Translations under genes and position numbers: made by a program | The notes under the pieces: generated by a model | The model's input: only the letters and a program-made list of their open reading frames with translations | What the model was told of the DNA's origin: nothing | The model's database searches: none | Shown: piece after piece, positions 1-12,800 of the stretch | How positions within the stretch are numbered: position 1 is the first letter of the stretch | Layout of the letters: each line of letters opens with the position of its first letter | NCBI RefSeq assembly: GCF_037176765.1 | Contig: NC_090023.1 | Span: forward strand, 144,308,366 to 144,372,365 | DNA: 64,000 nucleotides | Reading direction: 5' to 3' | Origin: Anolis sagrei | Taxonomy: Eukaryota; Chordata; Lepidosauria; Squamata; Anolidae

Positions 1-1207
1 GGTTTCTGGTTCATATCCACGGTACAAACCCTACATTAGGAAAATAAGTCTCCTGCACTTAAGTATGGCTAAGCAATTCAAGAGAAATTTTCCATGGATC
101 AACACCCAGGTTCCTATATGGTTCAGGCAGCACTTTGTATTTAACATCCCCTTTGAAGGCATCCTATATAACCAAACCAGCTGAGATAATTGGTGACATC
201 ACATATAGCTCACAACTTTTGGTTGTTTTACAAAATAGAGAGCTATGGCTGGCATTTTAAGGGAAGTTCTGCAGCATTAGGCAGCAGGGCAGTGGCATAT
301 CTGGTAATCCATCCATTTCCATCAAATTCTGTAGACCAACAACTGGTACATCTTCCATTTTCTGTCCTTAATTATTGTATTTCTAATCAACAAATAGACT
401 GTCTATAACAGGCTGCTCTTTGTATCAGTTATATTTTTATATTTAAATGAAGAATTAAGGTTGCTGTATTAACCCATGAGGTACTTAACTGTTCTATTTT
501 TATATTTAAATAAGCCCAGCATTCCCTCTTACACCTGCAATGAATAGTTTGGTCTACTTTTTAAATCTCTAAATCCGTATTTAATTTAACCTGGGTCACA
601 GAAAATATGTTTCCTTGGAAACTAAATTAAAACTGTTGGGTTATTATAACAGATTGTCCATGCATGAAAGACTGGCCTAAGGAATTCTCATACTTGAAGA
701 AATAAAATTAAAAATGATCCCCTCATTCTGAGGCAGGGGGAAAAGAATTAAATAGCTAATCATTTGCCACCTTAAGGTACAAAATCTTATTTGATTTTTG
801 GAGCTAAGAAGGATCAGCTCTGGATAATAAATGAATGGGAAAACACCAACACATACCAGGAGCTGTCAGCTATCCTTCTGAGGAAGGAGCTGGCAAAACC
901 ACCTCTGAGTATTCCTTTCTCAAGAAAACCCTACGAAAGTGACGTGATTGGTATAGTTAACAGGGAACTTGAAGGCGCATGAATACCTAATTGGATAGTT
1001 CCTTAATAATGCCAGCAACTGCTCCATGGGGCAGCAGCTTCAGGCATCCCTTACAGTAGGATCAACCCCTTTCTGCATTAACTTGCACAATAGATTAGGA
1101 ATTCATGCACCTTACAAGCTTAGTCAAGTTGTATAGTCTTAAAACTTTTAGTCTTAAAACTTTTTCATGGCATCTTCCTGATGCCTAAGTTCCTGAGTTC
1201 TTGGTGG
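1..1207. other. Downstream flank of GPALPP1, no feature recognised
   Basis: AT-rich single-copy-looking sequence. 791-982 is open for 63 codons but has no family resemblance. In mammals GTF2F2 lies on this side; I see no exon of it here. Confidence 0.5.
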
Positions 1208-2245
1208 TATGGGCATACCAAATCACCTTGTATCTCTGCTGAGGAATCTGTATAACGACCAAGTAGCAACAGTAAGAACAGACCACAGAACATATTGGTT
1301 CAAGATTGCGAAAGGCGTACGGCAGGGTTGTATACTTTCACCCAACCTATTCAACTTGTATGCAGAACACATCATGTGATGTGCAGGGCTTGACAAATCC
1401 AAGGCTGGAGTTAAAATTGCTGGAAGAAAGATTAACAACCTTAGATATGCAGATGATACCACTTTGATGACCGAAAGCAAGGAGGAGTAGAGGAACCTTC
1501 TAACCAAGGTGAAAGAAGAAAGTGCAAACGCCAGGTTGCAGTTAAACATCTAGAAAACCAAAATTCAGGCAACCGGACGGATTGATAACTGGCAAATAGA
1601 GGGAGAAAACGTGGAGGCAGTAACTTGCATTTCTAGGTGCAAAGATTACTGCAGACACAGACTGCAGCCAGGAAATCAGAAAACGTTTACTTCTTGGGAG
1701 AAGAGCAATGACCAATCTCGATAAAATAGTGAAGAGTAGAAACATCACATTGGCAACAAAGATCCACATAGTCAAAGCAACGGTATTCTCTGTAGTCACC
1801 TATGGATGTGAGAGCTGGACCATAAGGAAGGCTGAGCGAAGGAAGATAGATGCTTTTGAACTGTGGTGCTGGAGGAAAATTCTGAGAGTGCTTTGGACCA
1901 CAAGATCCAACCAGTCCATACTTCAGGAAATAAAGCCCAACTGCTCATTGGAGGGAAGGATATTAAAGACAAAGATGAAGTACTTTGGCCACATCATGAG
2001 AAGACAGGAAAGCTTAGAGAAGACAATGATGCTGGGGAAAATGGAAGGAAAAAGGAAGAGAGGCCGATCAAGGGCAAGATGGATGGATGGGATCCTTGAA
2101 ATGACTGGCTTGACCTTGAAGGAGCTGGGGGTAGTTATGGCCGACAGGGAGCTCTGCCGTGGGCTGGTCCATGAGCTTACGAAGAATCGGGAGCAACTGA
2201 ACGATTAAACGATGACATCGAACAAGACCAGGTTCATGGCAGAGA
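1208..2245 (+). mobile_element. BovB (RTE clade) LINE fragment, 3' half of RT
   Basis: Translated parts read VRQGCILSPNLFNLYAEHIM, NNLRYADDTTLM, then from 1708 a long frame with VVTYGCESWTIRKAERRKID, AFELWCWRKILRV and YFGHIMRRQESLEKTMMLGK. These are the palm and thumb/C-terminal parts of BovB. Stops break the first half, so it is dead. BovB is abundant in squamates and known for horizontal transfer. Confidence 0.9.
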
Positions 2246-3613
2246 CTGATGACCAGCTACCTGCCTCACAAGGTTACCTTAACTTTCAGCACCTGCACTG
2301 AAATCTCAATACCATTTTTGCTGCTACTTCAGACAGAAAGTAGGCCTGTGACTCTAACCATTACCATTTTTCTCCCGTATGATTTTTGAAATCTTTGCTT
2401 GATGAAGGCAGTGAAGGCTCAAAAGGTTTGTGTAATGCACTTTATGCTTTGGAGCTGGCCAAACAAAGTATTGCTACTTGCAGATTTTGTCGGTTTTTTG
2501 CTACACTGCCAACATGGCTGCCCCTGAATATTTTTAGTACCTTGATGCACAAGATAATTTGACATCCCTTAACATTCAGGCTTCATTTGTGTCTTGTCAA
2601 CGCCTCCAAAAATGGAAACATTAACATATTGACTGGTATTAATATGAATCCAGACATTAATTCATTAATAATCAAAGTAAATGTAAATATATAGATTTAT
2701 AAATATTTCAAATTAAAAATAAAGAAATTTAAAAATGTTTGGTTAATAATAAAGTAGGAACATGTTAAGCTTTTAACAAGCAAATTAAAAATATACAACT
2801 CCATCTTAAATTAACACCCCCAAATTAACAAGCAACAGTGTAGGTGTTATGAATGATTAAACTTATGAAGTCTGATACTGTTGTTAAAAATACATTGACT
2901 ATGAATAATGAATTAATTTTATGAGTTATTTCCAGGCCTTGACTTTGCATTACAGCTTTGGCAGCTCTTAACTCTTTCTTGCCCACATTCATGGCTAAGA
3001 TATTATTTTCCTTTTAATTGGAAGAGTTTCGTTTATCTGTCCCTAAAGATATGTCATGGTGTTATGTTGGGGGCATAAGAGAATCATTTTGGAAAAGCAA
3101 TATTCTTTCTAAGCATATTGTTGTCTGGAATTTCTGCCGTCTTGTTTTATCTCATTAGCACAATCTTAATGACAGTCTTGGCTTTATTCATGGTATTAAA
3201 TATGTGGACGAAACCTCTTCAACTACTTTCACAAGACAAAATGAATGACTTTTGTAATTGTAGAGATAGTATTACCACTTTTATTTACATATTACATACA
3301 CCACACAGACAAGTCCTGTTTGACTAATATTTTAATGAATATTCATAAACAGTGATGTAGTTGGAGAGAGAAGGGGCCCTGCTGAGTAGCCAGTAATGTG
3401 GGAGTCTCTTACACAAAGTTATAAAGCAACTGGGGCAAGTTCACATTACTACCATTGTTAGGATGATCGTGACATCCTAGTTTGCCTTCCTCTCACTGTA
3501 AACAAATGATGACTGCTGTGAAACTGATGAAGTTGTAATGAGACTTTTTCCACTTTTGTAAGAAAAAGTGTGAAGAGTTTGGGCTTCTGCATCTTTAAGA
3601 TAAACTGTGTAGA
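2246..3613. other. Unannotated stretch
   Basis: AT-rich, with no clear repeat ends or exon signatures. Old unrecognisable repeats are likely. Confidence 0.4.
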
Positions 3614-3749
3614 CCAGTGGTTCCCAACCTTTGGTCCGCCAGTTGTTTTGGATTTCAACTCCCCGAAATCCCACCCAGCTTACCATCTGTTAGGAATTGT
3701 GGGAGCTGAAGTCCAAGACACCCGGAGGACCAAAGGTTGGGAACCACTG
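3614..3749. mobile_element. hAT-type MITE
   Basis: Inverted ends CAGTGGTTCCCAACCTTTGG and GGTTGGGAACCACTG. Flanks GTGTAGAC and ATGTAAAC look like a decayed 8-bp duplication. Confidence 0.75.
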
Positions 3750-3904
3750 ATGTAAACAGAAATTCAGTTTCATGCTATCCTATTGGCTGCAGTTTATATT
3801 CCAGATAGTAGAACAGTGATCCGAAGAGGGAGAAGTTTGGAAAGCTAGAGTAATAGGCAAAGATAAATGCAGAAATCCATTTGAGAAGTACAAACACTCT
3901 AACT

Positions 3905-4039
3905 CAGTGGTTCTCGACCTGTGGGTCCTGAAGTGTTTTGGCCTACAACTCCTACAAATCCCAGACAGTTTATCAGCTGTTAGTATTTCTGGGAGTTGAA
4001 GGTCAAAACATCTGGGGACTCACAGGTTGAGAACCACTG
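3905..4039. mobile_element. hAT-type MITE
   Basis: CAGTGGTTCTCGACCTGTGG to GGTTGAGAACCACTG, palindromic, same family as 13602. No clear target duplication remains. Confidence 0.8.
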
Positions 4040-4320
4040 GAAATTAGTGGAAAAGTAGCACACTCTTGAGTGCAAGACTTTTCTAATTACATCCAGATTA
4101 AGCCAATTAATGGTTCTGTCTCTTATTCACAGTCTTACTCATTTTATGAATGAAAGGTGACCACTGTATGGGCACAACTGGTGTAAAACAAGAGCAAGTA
4201 ACTTTTATCTATCCTGCTCCTAGGATAGATACAAGTTTCCACTGATTGCCAAATGTGCCAAAACACCCTAAAAAACAGATACACCCAAAACAACATTTTG
4301 AAAACAATTATTTAAAATGA

Positions 4321-4999
4321 GTTGTTGTAGGTTTTTTTCGGGCTATATGGCCATGTTCTAGAGGCATTCTCTCCTGACATTTCGCCAGCATCTATGGCAA
4401 GCATCCTCAGAGGTAGTGAGGTCTGTTGGATCTAGGAAAATGGGTTTATATATCTGTGAAATGACCAGGGTGGGACAAAGAACTCTTGTCTGTTGGAGCT
4501 AGGTGTTAATGTTTCAACTGACCACCTTGATTAGCATTTGATGGCCTGGCAGTTCCTGGGGCAATCTTTTGTTGAGAGGTGATTAGATGTCCCCGATTGC
4601 TTCCTCTCTGTTGTTTTTCTGTTGTAATTTTAGAGTTTTTTAATACTGGTTGCCAGATTTTGTTCATTTTCATGGTTTCCTCCTTTCTGTTGATATTGTT
4701 CACATGCTTGTGGATTTCAATGGCTTTTCTGTGTAGTCTGACATGGTGGTTGTTAGAGTGGTCCAGCATTTCTGTGTTCTCAAATAATATGCTGTGTCCA
4801 GGTTGGTTCATCAGGTGCTCTGCTATAGCTGACTTCTCTGGTTGAAGTTCCAACAGACCTCATTACCTCTGAGGATGCTTGCCATAGATGCAGGCCAAAT
4901 GTCAGGAGAGAATGCCTCTAGAACATGGCCATATAGCAAAACAAAAAACAAAAACCCTACAACAACCCAATAATTCCAGCCATGAAAGCCTTCGACAAT
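4321..4999 (-). mobile_element. Penelope-like element fossil, GIY-YIG end plus inverted terminal parts
   Basis: On the minus strand 4506-4853 reads KSAIAEHLMNQPGHSILFEN and RLHRKAIEIHKHVNNINRKE, the C-terminal part of the Penelope GIY-YIG endonuclease. Both ends carry the same roughly 110-bp terminal sequence (GGCCATGTTCTAGAGGCATT) in opposite orientation. A remnant only; the RT part is absent. Confidence 0.8.
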
Positions 5000-5395
5000 T
5001 ATTTAAAATGTCAAAAAATGCAACTGAGACCTGCAGTTTAATGAAATGAGAAATTCCTGCCTCTTGGAGGCTTTTCAAGAATGCCGGCTCCAGAGATTAG
5101 TTGCAAAAAACCACATGGCCCAAGGGGCCGATTCCACCCAGTCGCGGTTTTAAAAGATAGTCTGCTTTAAAGTATAACTATACATTCACTTTACTGTAAA
5201 CACACAAACAGACAGCAATTATGACTTTTCATTCTTTCACAAATAAGACTGGCTTTCTACTTATTTCCAATATCAATTTCTCCATCTCCCCCATTTATCA
5301 GGCCCAGTCTTTGAATATTGGAATAGTGACCCATCAACTTTTCATTCCAAACGTGAACAACTCCATAATCGAACCAGAAATTTGAGCTAGAGACA
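5000..5395. other. Unannotated stretch past GPALPP1
   Basis: Nothing recognised; may be a distal part of the GPALPP1 3' UTR if a later polyadenylation site is used. Confidence 0.4.
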
Positions 5396-5401
5396 TTTAT
5401 T
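5396..5401 (-). terminator. Candidate GPALPP1 polyadenylation signal
   Basis: AATAAA on the minus strand, 279 nt beyond the GPALPP1 stop. It is the closest canonical hexamer I noticed. No cleavage evidence is available, and other sites further out could be used. Confidence 0.35.
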
Positions 5402-5679
5402 TTCTCAAAATGTATTTAGGAGAGCAACTGTGAATATTTTCTATTTGATTGCTCATTTTAATAGGACTATTAATTTCAGAAAGCTTTTAGACGATTAATC
5501 ATACATCTTTTATCTGTTTCTGAAGTAACTGAACAGATTATAGGAATTCTGAATAGGTTTCAGATTTTTGATTGAAATGAAATGTACTTCACATGTATAT
5601 GTTGTATATACAGAGTTTTTTTTTGTATTTGAGATTTGAGAGTCCCCAACTATACTTTGGTATCATCTCATATTTTTTA

Positions 5680-5898
5680 TTACAGAAACATATTGCATTT
5701 GCCATGGGAAAATCTAGTATTCAAGTCTCTAGATCGTTTTATAAGCGCTTTCTTTTGTGCTTCATCAAACCGATGAACTTGGAGATCCTGATCACGGTCA
5801 AAAGGCCTTCTCTCTTTGGGTTTATCCTTTTCTTCTGCGGCTTTGCTTTTTAATTTTTTCTGGTGCATATCCATAAGAGATTCCGATCTCTGAGAATC
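5680..5898 (-). CDS. GPALPP1: GPALPP1 coding exon 8 (last)
   Basis: 72 codons plus TAA. The acceptor is TTCTTATCCAG|GAT. It encodes SQRSESLMDMHQKKLKSKAA, PFDRDQDLQVHRFDEAQKKA and RFSHGKCNMFL, almost the same as the human C-terminus apart from K-to-R changes and one Cys near the end. Confidence 0.95.
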   Translation of the reverse strand, partial: DSQRSESLMDMHQKKLKSKAAEEKDKPKERRPFDRDQDLQVHRFDEAQKKALIKRSRDLNTRFSHGKCNMFL

Positions 5899-8800
5899 CT
5901 GGATAAGAAATAATATGAGAAATGATATAAATGAATAGTATGTTAAAGGAAAGGGAAGTTTAAAAGGGAGAAATGTTAACCAAAAGATGCTATCTTCACT
6001 CTTCTCTGTGCTTTTAAAGGGACAATGAATGCATGAAAGACCACAGAGTGCAATTTTTGTCCTATCTGGATTCATCCTTCTATTAATCCCAAAGCACTGT
6101 TATCCCTTATTGTTTTTGAAAAACAAGTGAAGCTTCAATCATGTAACAAGATCATCAGGTCATCTCTCTACATGCAGAAATGGTTTCAAACTGCATCATA
6201 AGGTAGAGTAGATGGGGTCATATTGTGTAAATGCTGACTGTAGGTCTCCACTCTGGATCACAGTAATGGGATTTTTCCTGCAGTAGGAATTCTAAGTGCA
6301 TTGTTTAAATTCTATAGACTCACTGGAAAAAAAAAGTTCTATTGTGAAAGATTCAACCAGCTCTTATTGCACAATCATGATCTTGAAAGTAAGATTTCAA
6401 CAAAAAAAAGATACTATATATTAGAATCAGAAGTATTCCCACAAATACCAACACCACTGTGGGGAAAGGGCAGAAACTCTACATAATACATACATTGTAT
6501 GAGGACAATTGCTCGACCAATCTTTTGTCTCTCTCTGAAAAGAGTATTTCTGCCTCATCCTTATTGACAGGTTTTTTGCCATCTTTCAGTTCCTGATAAA
6601 TAAGAGAAAAGCAATTGATTAGTAGGTATCAAAGGTGAGCTATTTTTTTAAAAACTAAACGTATCAGCCATATCTATCTTGAGGAAAAAATCTGTTTTTT
6701 TCCTTGCAAAAATCCAATAACAACAACAACTTTATTTTTGTACCCCGACTCCATCTCACCAAAGGGACTCAGGGTAGCTTACATGGAGATGAGCCCGAAC
6801 AGTACATTAAAATACATAATGGCAACATAAAAAAAATAAAACAACATTACAGCAAACATCAACCAACAACAATGAGCTCTATGGTAACAATAGGTTTCCG
6901 GGTACAGGTGGGCGGACTGGTGCATAAACAATTGTGAGAATAGGGCTGATGAAGTGCATACATTACATGGCAACAGTGAAGATAAAGAGCAGTATGAGAA
7001 TAGAGCATTATAAATGTAAATGCAGAACACTACACAGGAATATTCATTGTGTAAGTGTAGCTTACACAGTGGCTTCTGAGATCTTAAAGTACAATTGTGT
7101 GTCAAAGTTTTAACACAAGGGAACATGAAATGTTGTTTATTAAATGCCAGCAACATTTAAAAGGAAAGAGGAAAAGGAAATTGTTTGTTTGCTTTTTCTT
7201 GGCGCACAGCTACTCCAGCCTATTCACATGCTGTTATATCACAGAGCCCCCTAGGGTTCAAAAGTGCACACTGCAATTCTCACCTAGCCTTAAATGCCCT
7301 CCTCATGCTTTTGTCCTGGAACAAGAGGCAGTTGGGGTTCAGCCTTGTTGCCACTGGACTTGCTTAAGGGAGACAGACAGGCTCTGCTCAGCCCCTGATC
7401 TTTCTCTCTCCCCCCACCTCCAGATTAGGTATTATTTAAATGATAAATATTAGAAAGTCATTGTTTGCGTTTATGTTTTATGAATGGTCCCTGGTGGCAC
7501 AGCAGGTTAAACTGCTAGCTGCTGAACTTGCTGACTGAAAGGTTGGCGGTTCGAATCCAGGGAGCAGGGCGAGCTCCCACTGTTAGCCCCAACTTCTACC
7601 AACCTAGCAGTTTGAAAACATGCAAATGTGAGTAGAGCAATAGGTATTGCTTCTGTGGGAAGGTAACGAAATTCTATGCAGTCATGCCCACCACATGACC
7701 TTGAAGGCATCTATGGAAAATTCCGGCTCTTCAGCAACCCCCAGAGTTGGACATGACTAAATGTCAGGACAAATCTTTACCTTTTTATTAGAAATAGTCA
7801 CCGTTTGAGTTTGCATTTTATGAATAGCCCCATTAGAAAATGAATAAGGATGTGTGTGAACTACAACTCCAATCATCTTGGGAAAATTCCCCCCAAACCC
7901 CACAAGTATTTAAAGTTGGTCATGTTGGGTATATGTGCCAAGTTTGATTCAGATCCATTGTCAGTGAAGTTCACAGTGCTCTTCGCATATAGATGAACGA
8001 CAGCTCCCATCATCCAGGGTCCATCACACCGAAACCTCACCACTAGTTAAAGTTGGCCATGTTGGGCATGTGCGCCAAATTTGGTCCAGATCCATCCCCG
8101 GTGGGGTTCACAGTGTCCTCTTAATGTGGGTAAACTACATCTCCCAACATCCTGGGCTAACCCCCCCCCCCCCCCAATTCTGCCAGCAGTTAAACTTGGT
8201 CATGTTGAGTATGTGTGATAAATTTGATAAATTAGTTGGCGGGGTTTATAGCGCTCTCTAGATGTGGGTGAACTATAACTGCCATCATCCCATGTCACTC
8301 CCTCTACCCCCAACAGTATTGGAAATTGGTCATGGTGGGTATGTATGCCAATTTTGGTCCAGATCCATTGTCAAGCTGCAAGTTAAACAAAATTTTCTGT
8401 TGGAATCTTACATAGCTGGCCAGTGCCACCCAAAAACTAAAATAATTTGACTCATATTCTCTTAAATTTCAGTAACAGGTTGACTGTCAGTAATATACTA
8501 ATACATGTGAATGAATGAAACCTTACATTTGCTTTCTTCTCTTTATCAGCTGGAGTATCTGTCCAAATTGATCTATCTCCCGATTTTTCATCAGTTCTTC
8601 TTTTGAATGTTCGAGGGCCAAGTCCAAAGCCTTTGAGCTCTGGCGGAAGCTCTGTCATCCAAGACTCCCTTTTAACTTGTTTGGACCCATCCTATAAGCA
8701 GAAAGTAGAATTAGAAGCAGCAGTATTTCCTTCAGATTTTCAGAAGTACTTCTGCTCATTAAAAAAATTAAAATAGGCATGAATCAAGAAATAAGCTTAC

Positions 8801-9793
8801 ATCATCTTGACCAAGAAGTTTCTCTTTCATTCTCTGTGCTCTGTGTTCAATTTCTGCCGTTATATTTGAGTCTACTGGCTCTCTGGGAGGCATTGGGCCA
8901 ATCACAGCTTCTTCTTCTTCGCTGTCTGTACTCTTCATTGTAACATGAAATAAAAGCAATTTCTATTAATACAACCAGCTAAATAGCTGTATTTGGTACT
9001 CTGCCCCAGAGTCTTCAAAGTTTCACATGCATCATAATCTTAACAGCAATTTTACAGCTGAAGTTCATACATACTATAAATGGGTGAGTGGGCATAGGTT
9101 TGAGTCAATTACCTGCTTAAGTTTACAAGAAATGAAACTTGATTAGGAATTTACTCATAGCTCCGTTCCCACGCACTCATTCCAAATTGGTCACAATAAT
9201 GTTTCTGCTCAGTGGTTCATAAAAGATTGCTTGCCTCCACAAGCAGTGACCTATTTGCTCTTTTGCTGTAGATATAATACACATGTGTTTGTGTTTGCAT
9301 GCACATGCAGTACTGTTCAGTGTATCCCAAGCTTTTCTAAATACATTTGAAAATTAAATCTCCCACAACAGGAACAGAGGAAAGAAAGAGACTGCATGAA
9401 GTGCTTCAAGCTTTAAAAAACTTCTCTAGTTTCACTCATCATCCAGAACCTTTGCAGATTCTAATGGCAATTCACAGATGCCAAATAGCCAACCCTATTT
9501 GGCCTCAATATAGATATATTGGTCCAAACATTTTCAGTGCAAAAGATCTCAAGTGCTGCACTTCTATCCATACCTGATCCATGTAACTTCTGTTTTCTTC
9601 ATTCTTAAATCCAGGTGGTAAAGCAGGACCTATAATAGGCCTGAAAAAAACAACAAAAAAACAAACCATATGTTATATTTTAATCAAGTATATAAAGCCA
9701 TGTGAAAATGCAGATAAATGTTATTTACAAACATTTCTACTTGACCTACAATTAAACTTCATGATCTCAGAAATATTTTTCCTCCTCCTCCTC

Positions 9794-9841
<48 letters not shown>

Positions 9842-12800
9842 TTACATTTACTGGGCCTGAATTTGAGAACTGCCGAATCATTCTTCTGATGCCACTGCCT
9901 GCCAAATGCTGAAGACAAGCTTGCCTTTTAAGAAGGTGTTTGACATAGGGCTAAGATATAAATATTTTTTAATAACAACGACAAAATAATAATAATAATA
10001 ATAATAATAATTTTTAAAAAAACTTTATTTATACCCCGCCACAATCTCCCCCAATGGGGACTCAGAGAGGCTTACATGAGGCCAAGCCCAAACAACAAAT
10101 TACAATGAAATAAAATACAATAAAATAAAAACCAAAACGCAAACAACAACATAATAAAATACAAAAAAAGCAATATACACAAAACATAAAAACACAGTTT
10201 TTAAATGTATTACCTGCCTCTCCTTTTGGCTCGAGGCAGGGCACAACATAGTCAAAGACATCTATAAAAAGACATCTTACAGAGAGAGGTCAACCCTCCT
10301 GTTCAAGGAGCTCCACTGGCTGCCATTTATTTTCCGAGCCCAATTTAAGGTGCAGGTGCTTACCTACAAAGCCCTGAACGGTTTGGGACCATCCTACCTT
10401 CGAGACCGCATCACAGTCTACGAACCCACACGCTCGCTCCGGTCATCAGGAGAGGCCCTGCTCGTGATCCCACCCGCCTCGCAGGCGCGTTTGGTGGGGA
10501 CGCGGGACAGGGCCTTCTCTGTGGTGGCCCCCCACCTCTGGAATGCCCTCCCGAAAGATCTCAGACAGGCCCCCACCTTGGCGGTTTTTAGAAAAAACCT
10601 GAAAACCTGGCTATTCCAACGTGCCTTCTCAGATTAGGAACCCCACTATCAAAGCCCAGAAGCACTTTAGTAGAGTCAAGACCACTCTCAACGCACACCG
10701 CACTTATACTTTAATCTCATATCCCCCCGTCACTTTTTTCAGCACTTTTAACCCTGTACCCCACTCCAGCCGGCACAGTTTTTTAATATGTCCCGTTGTA
10801 TTGTTTATTGCCATTGCTCTCTGCTTAAACTGTTTTATTTGCTATGTATTGTATTGTTGTATTGTGTTGTGCTGGGCTCCGGCCTGTTGTAAGCCGCATC
10901 GAATCCCTTTGGGAGATGCTAGCGGGGTACAAATAAAGTTTAATAATAATAATAATAATAAAACACATACTGAAGTATAGGCAAATACAACCATATTAAA
11001 ACACACATGGCCCATGTGGTCTCTTCCGACTTTGTGCTTCTATGAAATGAAAAATGGATTCAAATATTTTATAGAATTTCCCAATACAGCCATTACTGCA
11101 GTTTTATTTGCTTTCAAATTTGATATCTTATTTTCAATGTCTTTCAATTTCAGTCCATTTCTACAAAAAAATACATATTTTTTCATGCCCATCCTTTAAA
11201 AAAATAAAATAAAAGATTTGTTAAACAAAGTATTAGGAATGGTATTTCTACAGGATGATATCTCCTGTAGAAAACAATTTGTGCATTAATTCCGTTTATT
11301 GGTTTGGATTTCTTAGCATAATATGAAACTACTGTAAGTTATTAGACTCCAAATTTACTTTTAATGTAAACTTGACTGCCTTCAGCATCCTGTAATTCTA
11401 ATGAACAGCATTTCCATAAAACAACTCCTATTCCCTTCTTTCAGAGCAGCCTCTTCATGCATGTAATCCTAGTATATGATTGGGGAGTTTTGTGTGCACA
11501 CATTTCTTGTAGTACTATCTCCTTAAAGTCATTGAAAGAAAGAAAAAACAAGAAACTTTAACAGAATCTCCTTGCCCCTTCTCCAATAATGTCTCATTGT
11601 TTAAGAAGCCTTCCTTTCCTGCCCCTCCTTCCTCTCTACGGAGCCAAGAGCTATTTGAAACTCCCAGTGTCTCTTATCTTCAATTGTGCCCTCTTGAAAA
11701 TACCCACAGAACTACACAAGAACCCTTCTATATTTTCGTAAAATAGCTGTCCAAAGATCATGCGTTGATACCAATTTTAACTCAGGAAGGCAAACTGACA
11801 CTGAACAGTTTCAAAAGGTGTTCACTCTGTCCGTGTTTTGTTCTATTTTTGTAACACTTCCTTTTTCCAAGGCATATTGTGTTGCAATATGGCAGCGAAA
11901 GTGGCACATTCTGCACCTGACACCATTCTTCTATCTCTTCCACTGTTTGTGGTTTTTGCCCTTCCACTATTCCTGATGGTCAGTTTAAATATTTTCCCAT
12001 CGAGTGGTAAGGAGGGCCGAAAGGTTTCTATTTATTTGTGTTCAGTGATTCTAATGGAAAGTCTTGAAACACTGCAGTTCAGCTCTTTCTAAATTTTATG
12101 TCCCAATACTAGTTTAAAGCCACACATACCTTTTTCTTTTCTCCCCCCACCCCCAGTCTATCAGGGTTGTTTATTTAGTCCAAGTGATCTGAATCATTTA
12201 TTGAAGGGCCTGTGTTTTGTATTCATGCTGGGACTGCTTCCATTTTCACTATTTAAACCCATCTAACTGAATATTCTGTTTTAAGAAACTGTTGATCTTA
12301 AAGCTTATCTTGCAAACCGTTAATTGTTTTTTTTTTTGTTAGAGACAAAAACCACATTTTTATAATTTCAATTGCTACCATCGTTTCAACTGAAGTTGAC
12401 AATTTCTGGTTGATTGGAAGCAAACGTGCAACTATTTGGTTAAACAAATTTCCACTGTTATCCATTCCTTCCTCCTTTTTTCCCTTTCCTGTTCCTTTTC
12501 AGAGTGACATGTTTACCTTTTCACTTGCTCTGCTATGAATCATCTGGCTTGCAGTTCATGAATTCTATCTCAATCACGGCAGCTTTTACACATTTGCTAA
12601 TTATATGAGCATAAGTTAACAATAGGTATTTTGGATTTTTATCATTTTTTACAGTAAACCACACAAGATGTTAATAGCACACCTAATTTATGCTTCTGTC
12701 TTGTTCTGCAGCAAAAAAAACCTCACTGTCTTTATATCTCATTCCAATCCAACACAACTGGAGCAGAAAATGAAAAGAAGGCAACTTCAAAATAATAGGT

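Noticed and set aside
7548-7558. GGTTCGAATCC as a possible tRNA gene
   Set aside because: Box A and B are present, but the rest does not fold as a tRNA and continues into a SINE body with the AGGTAAA-type tail.
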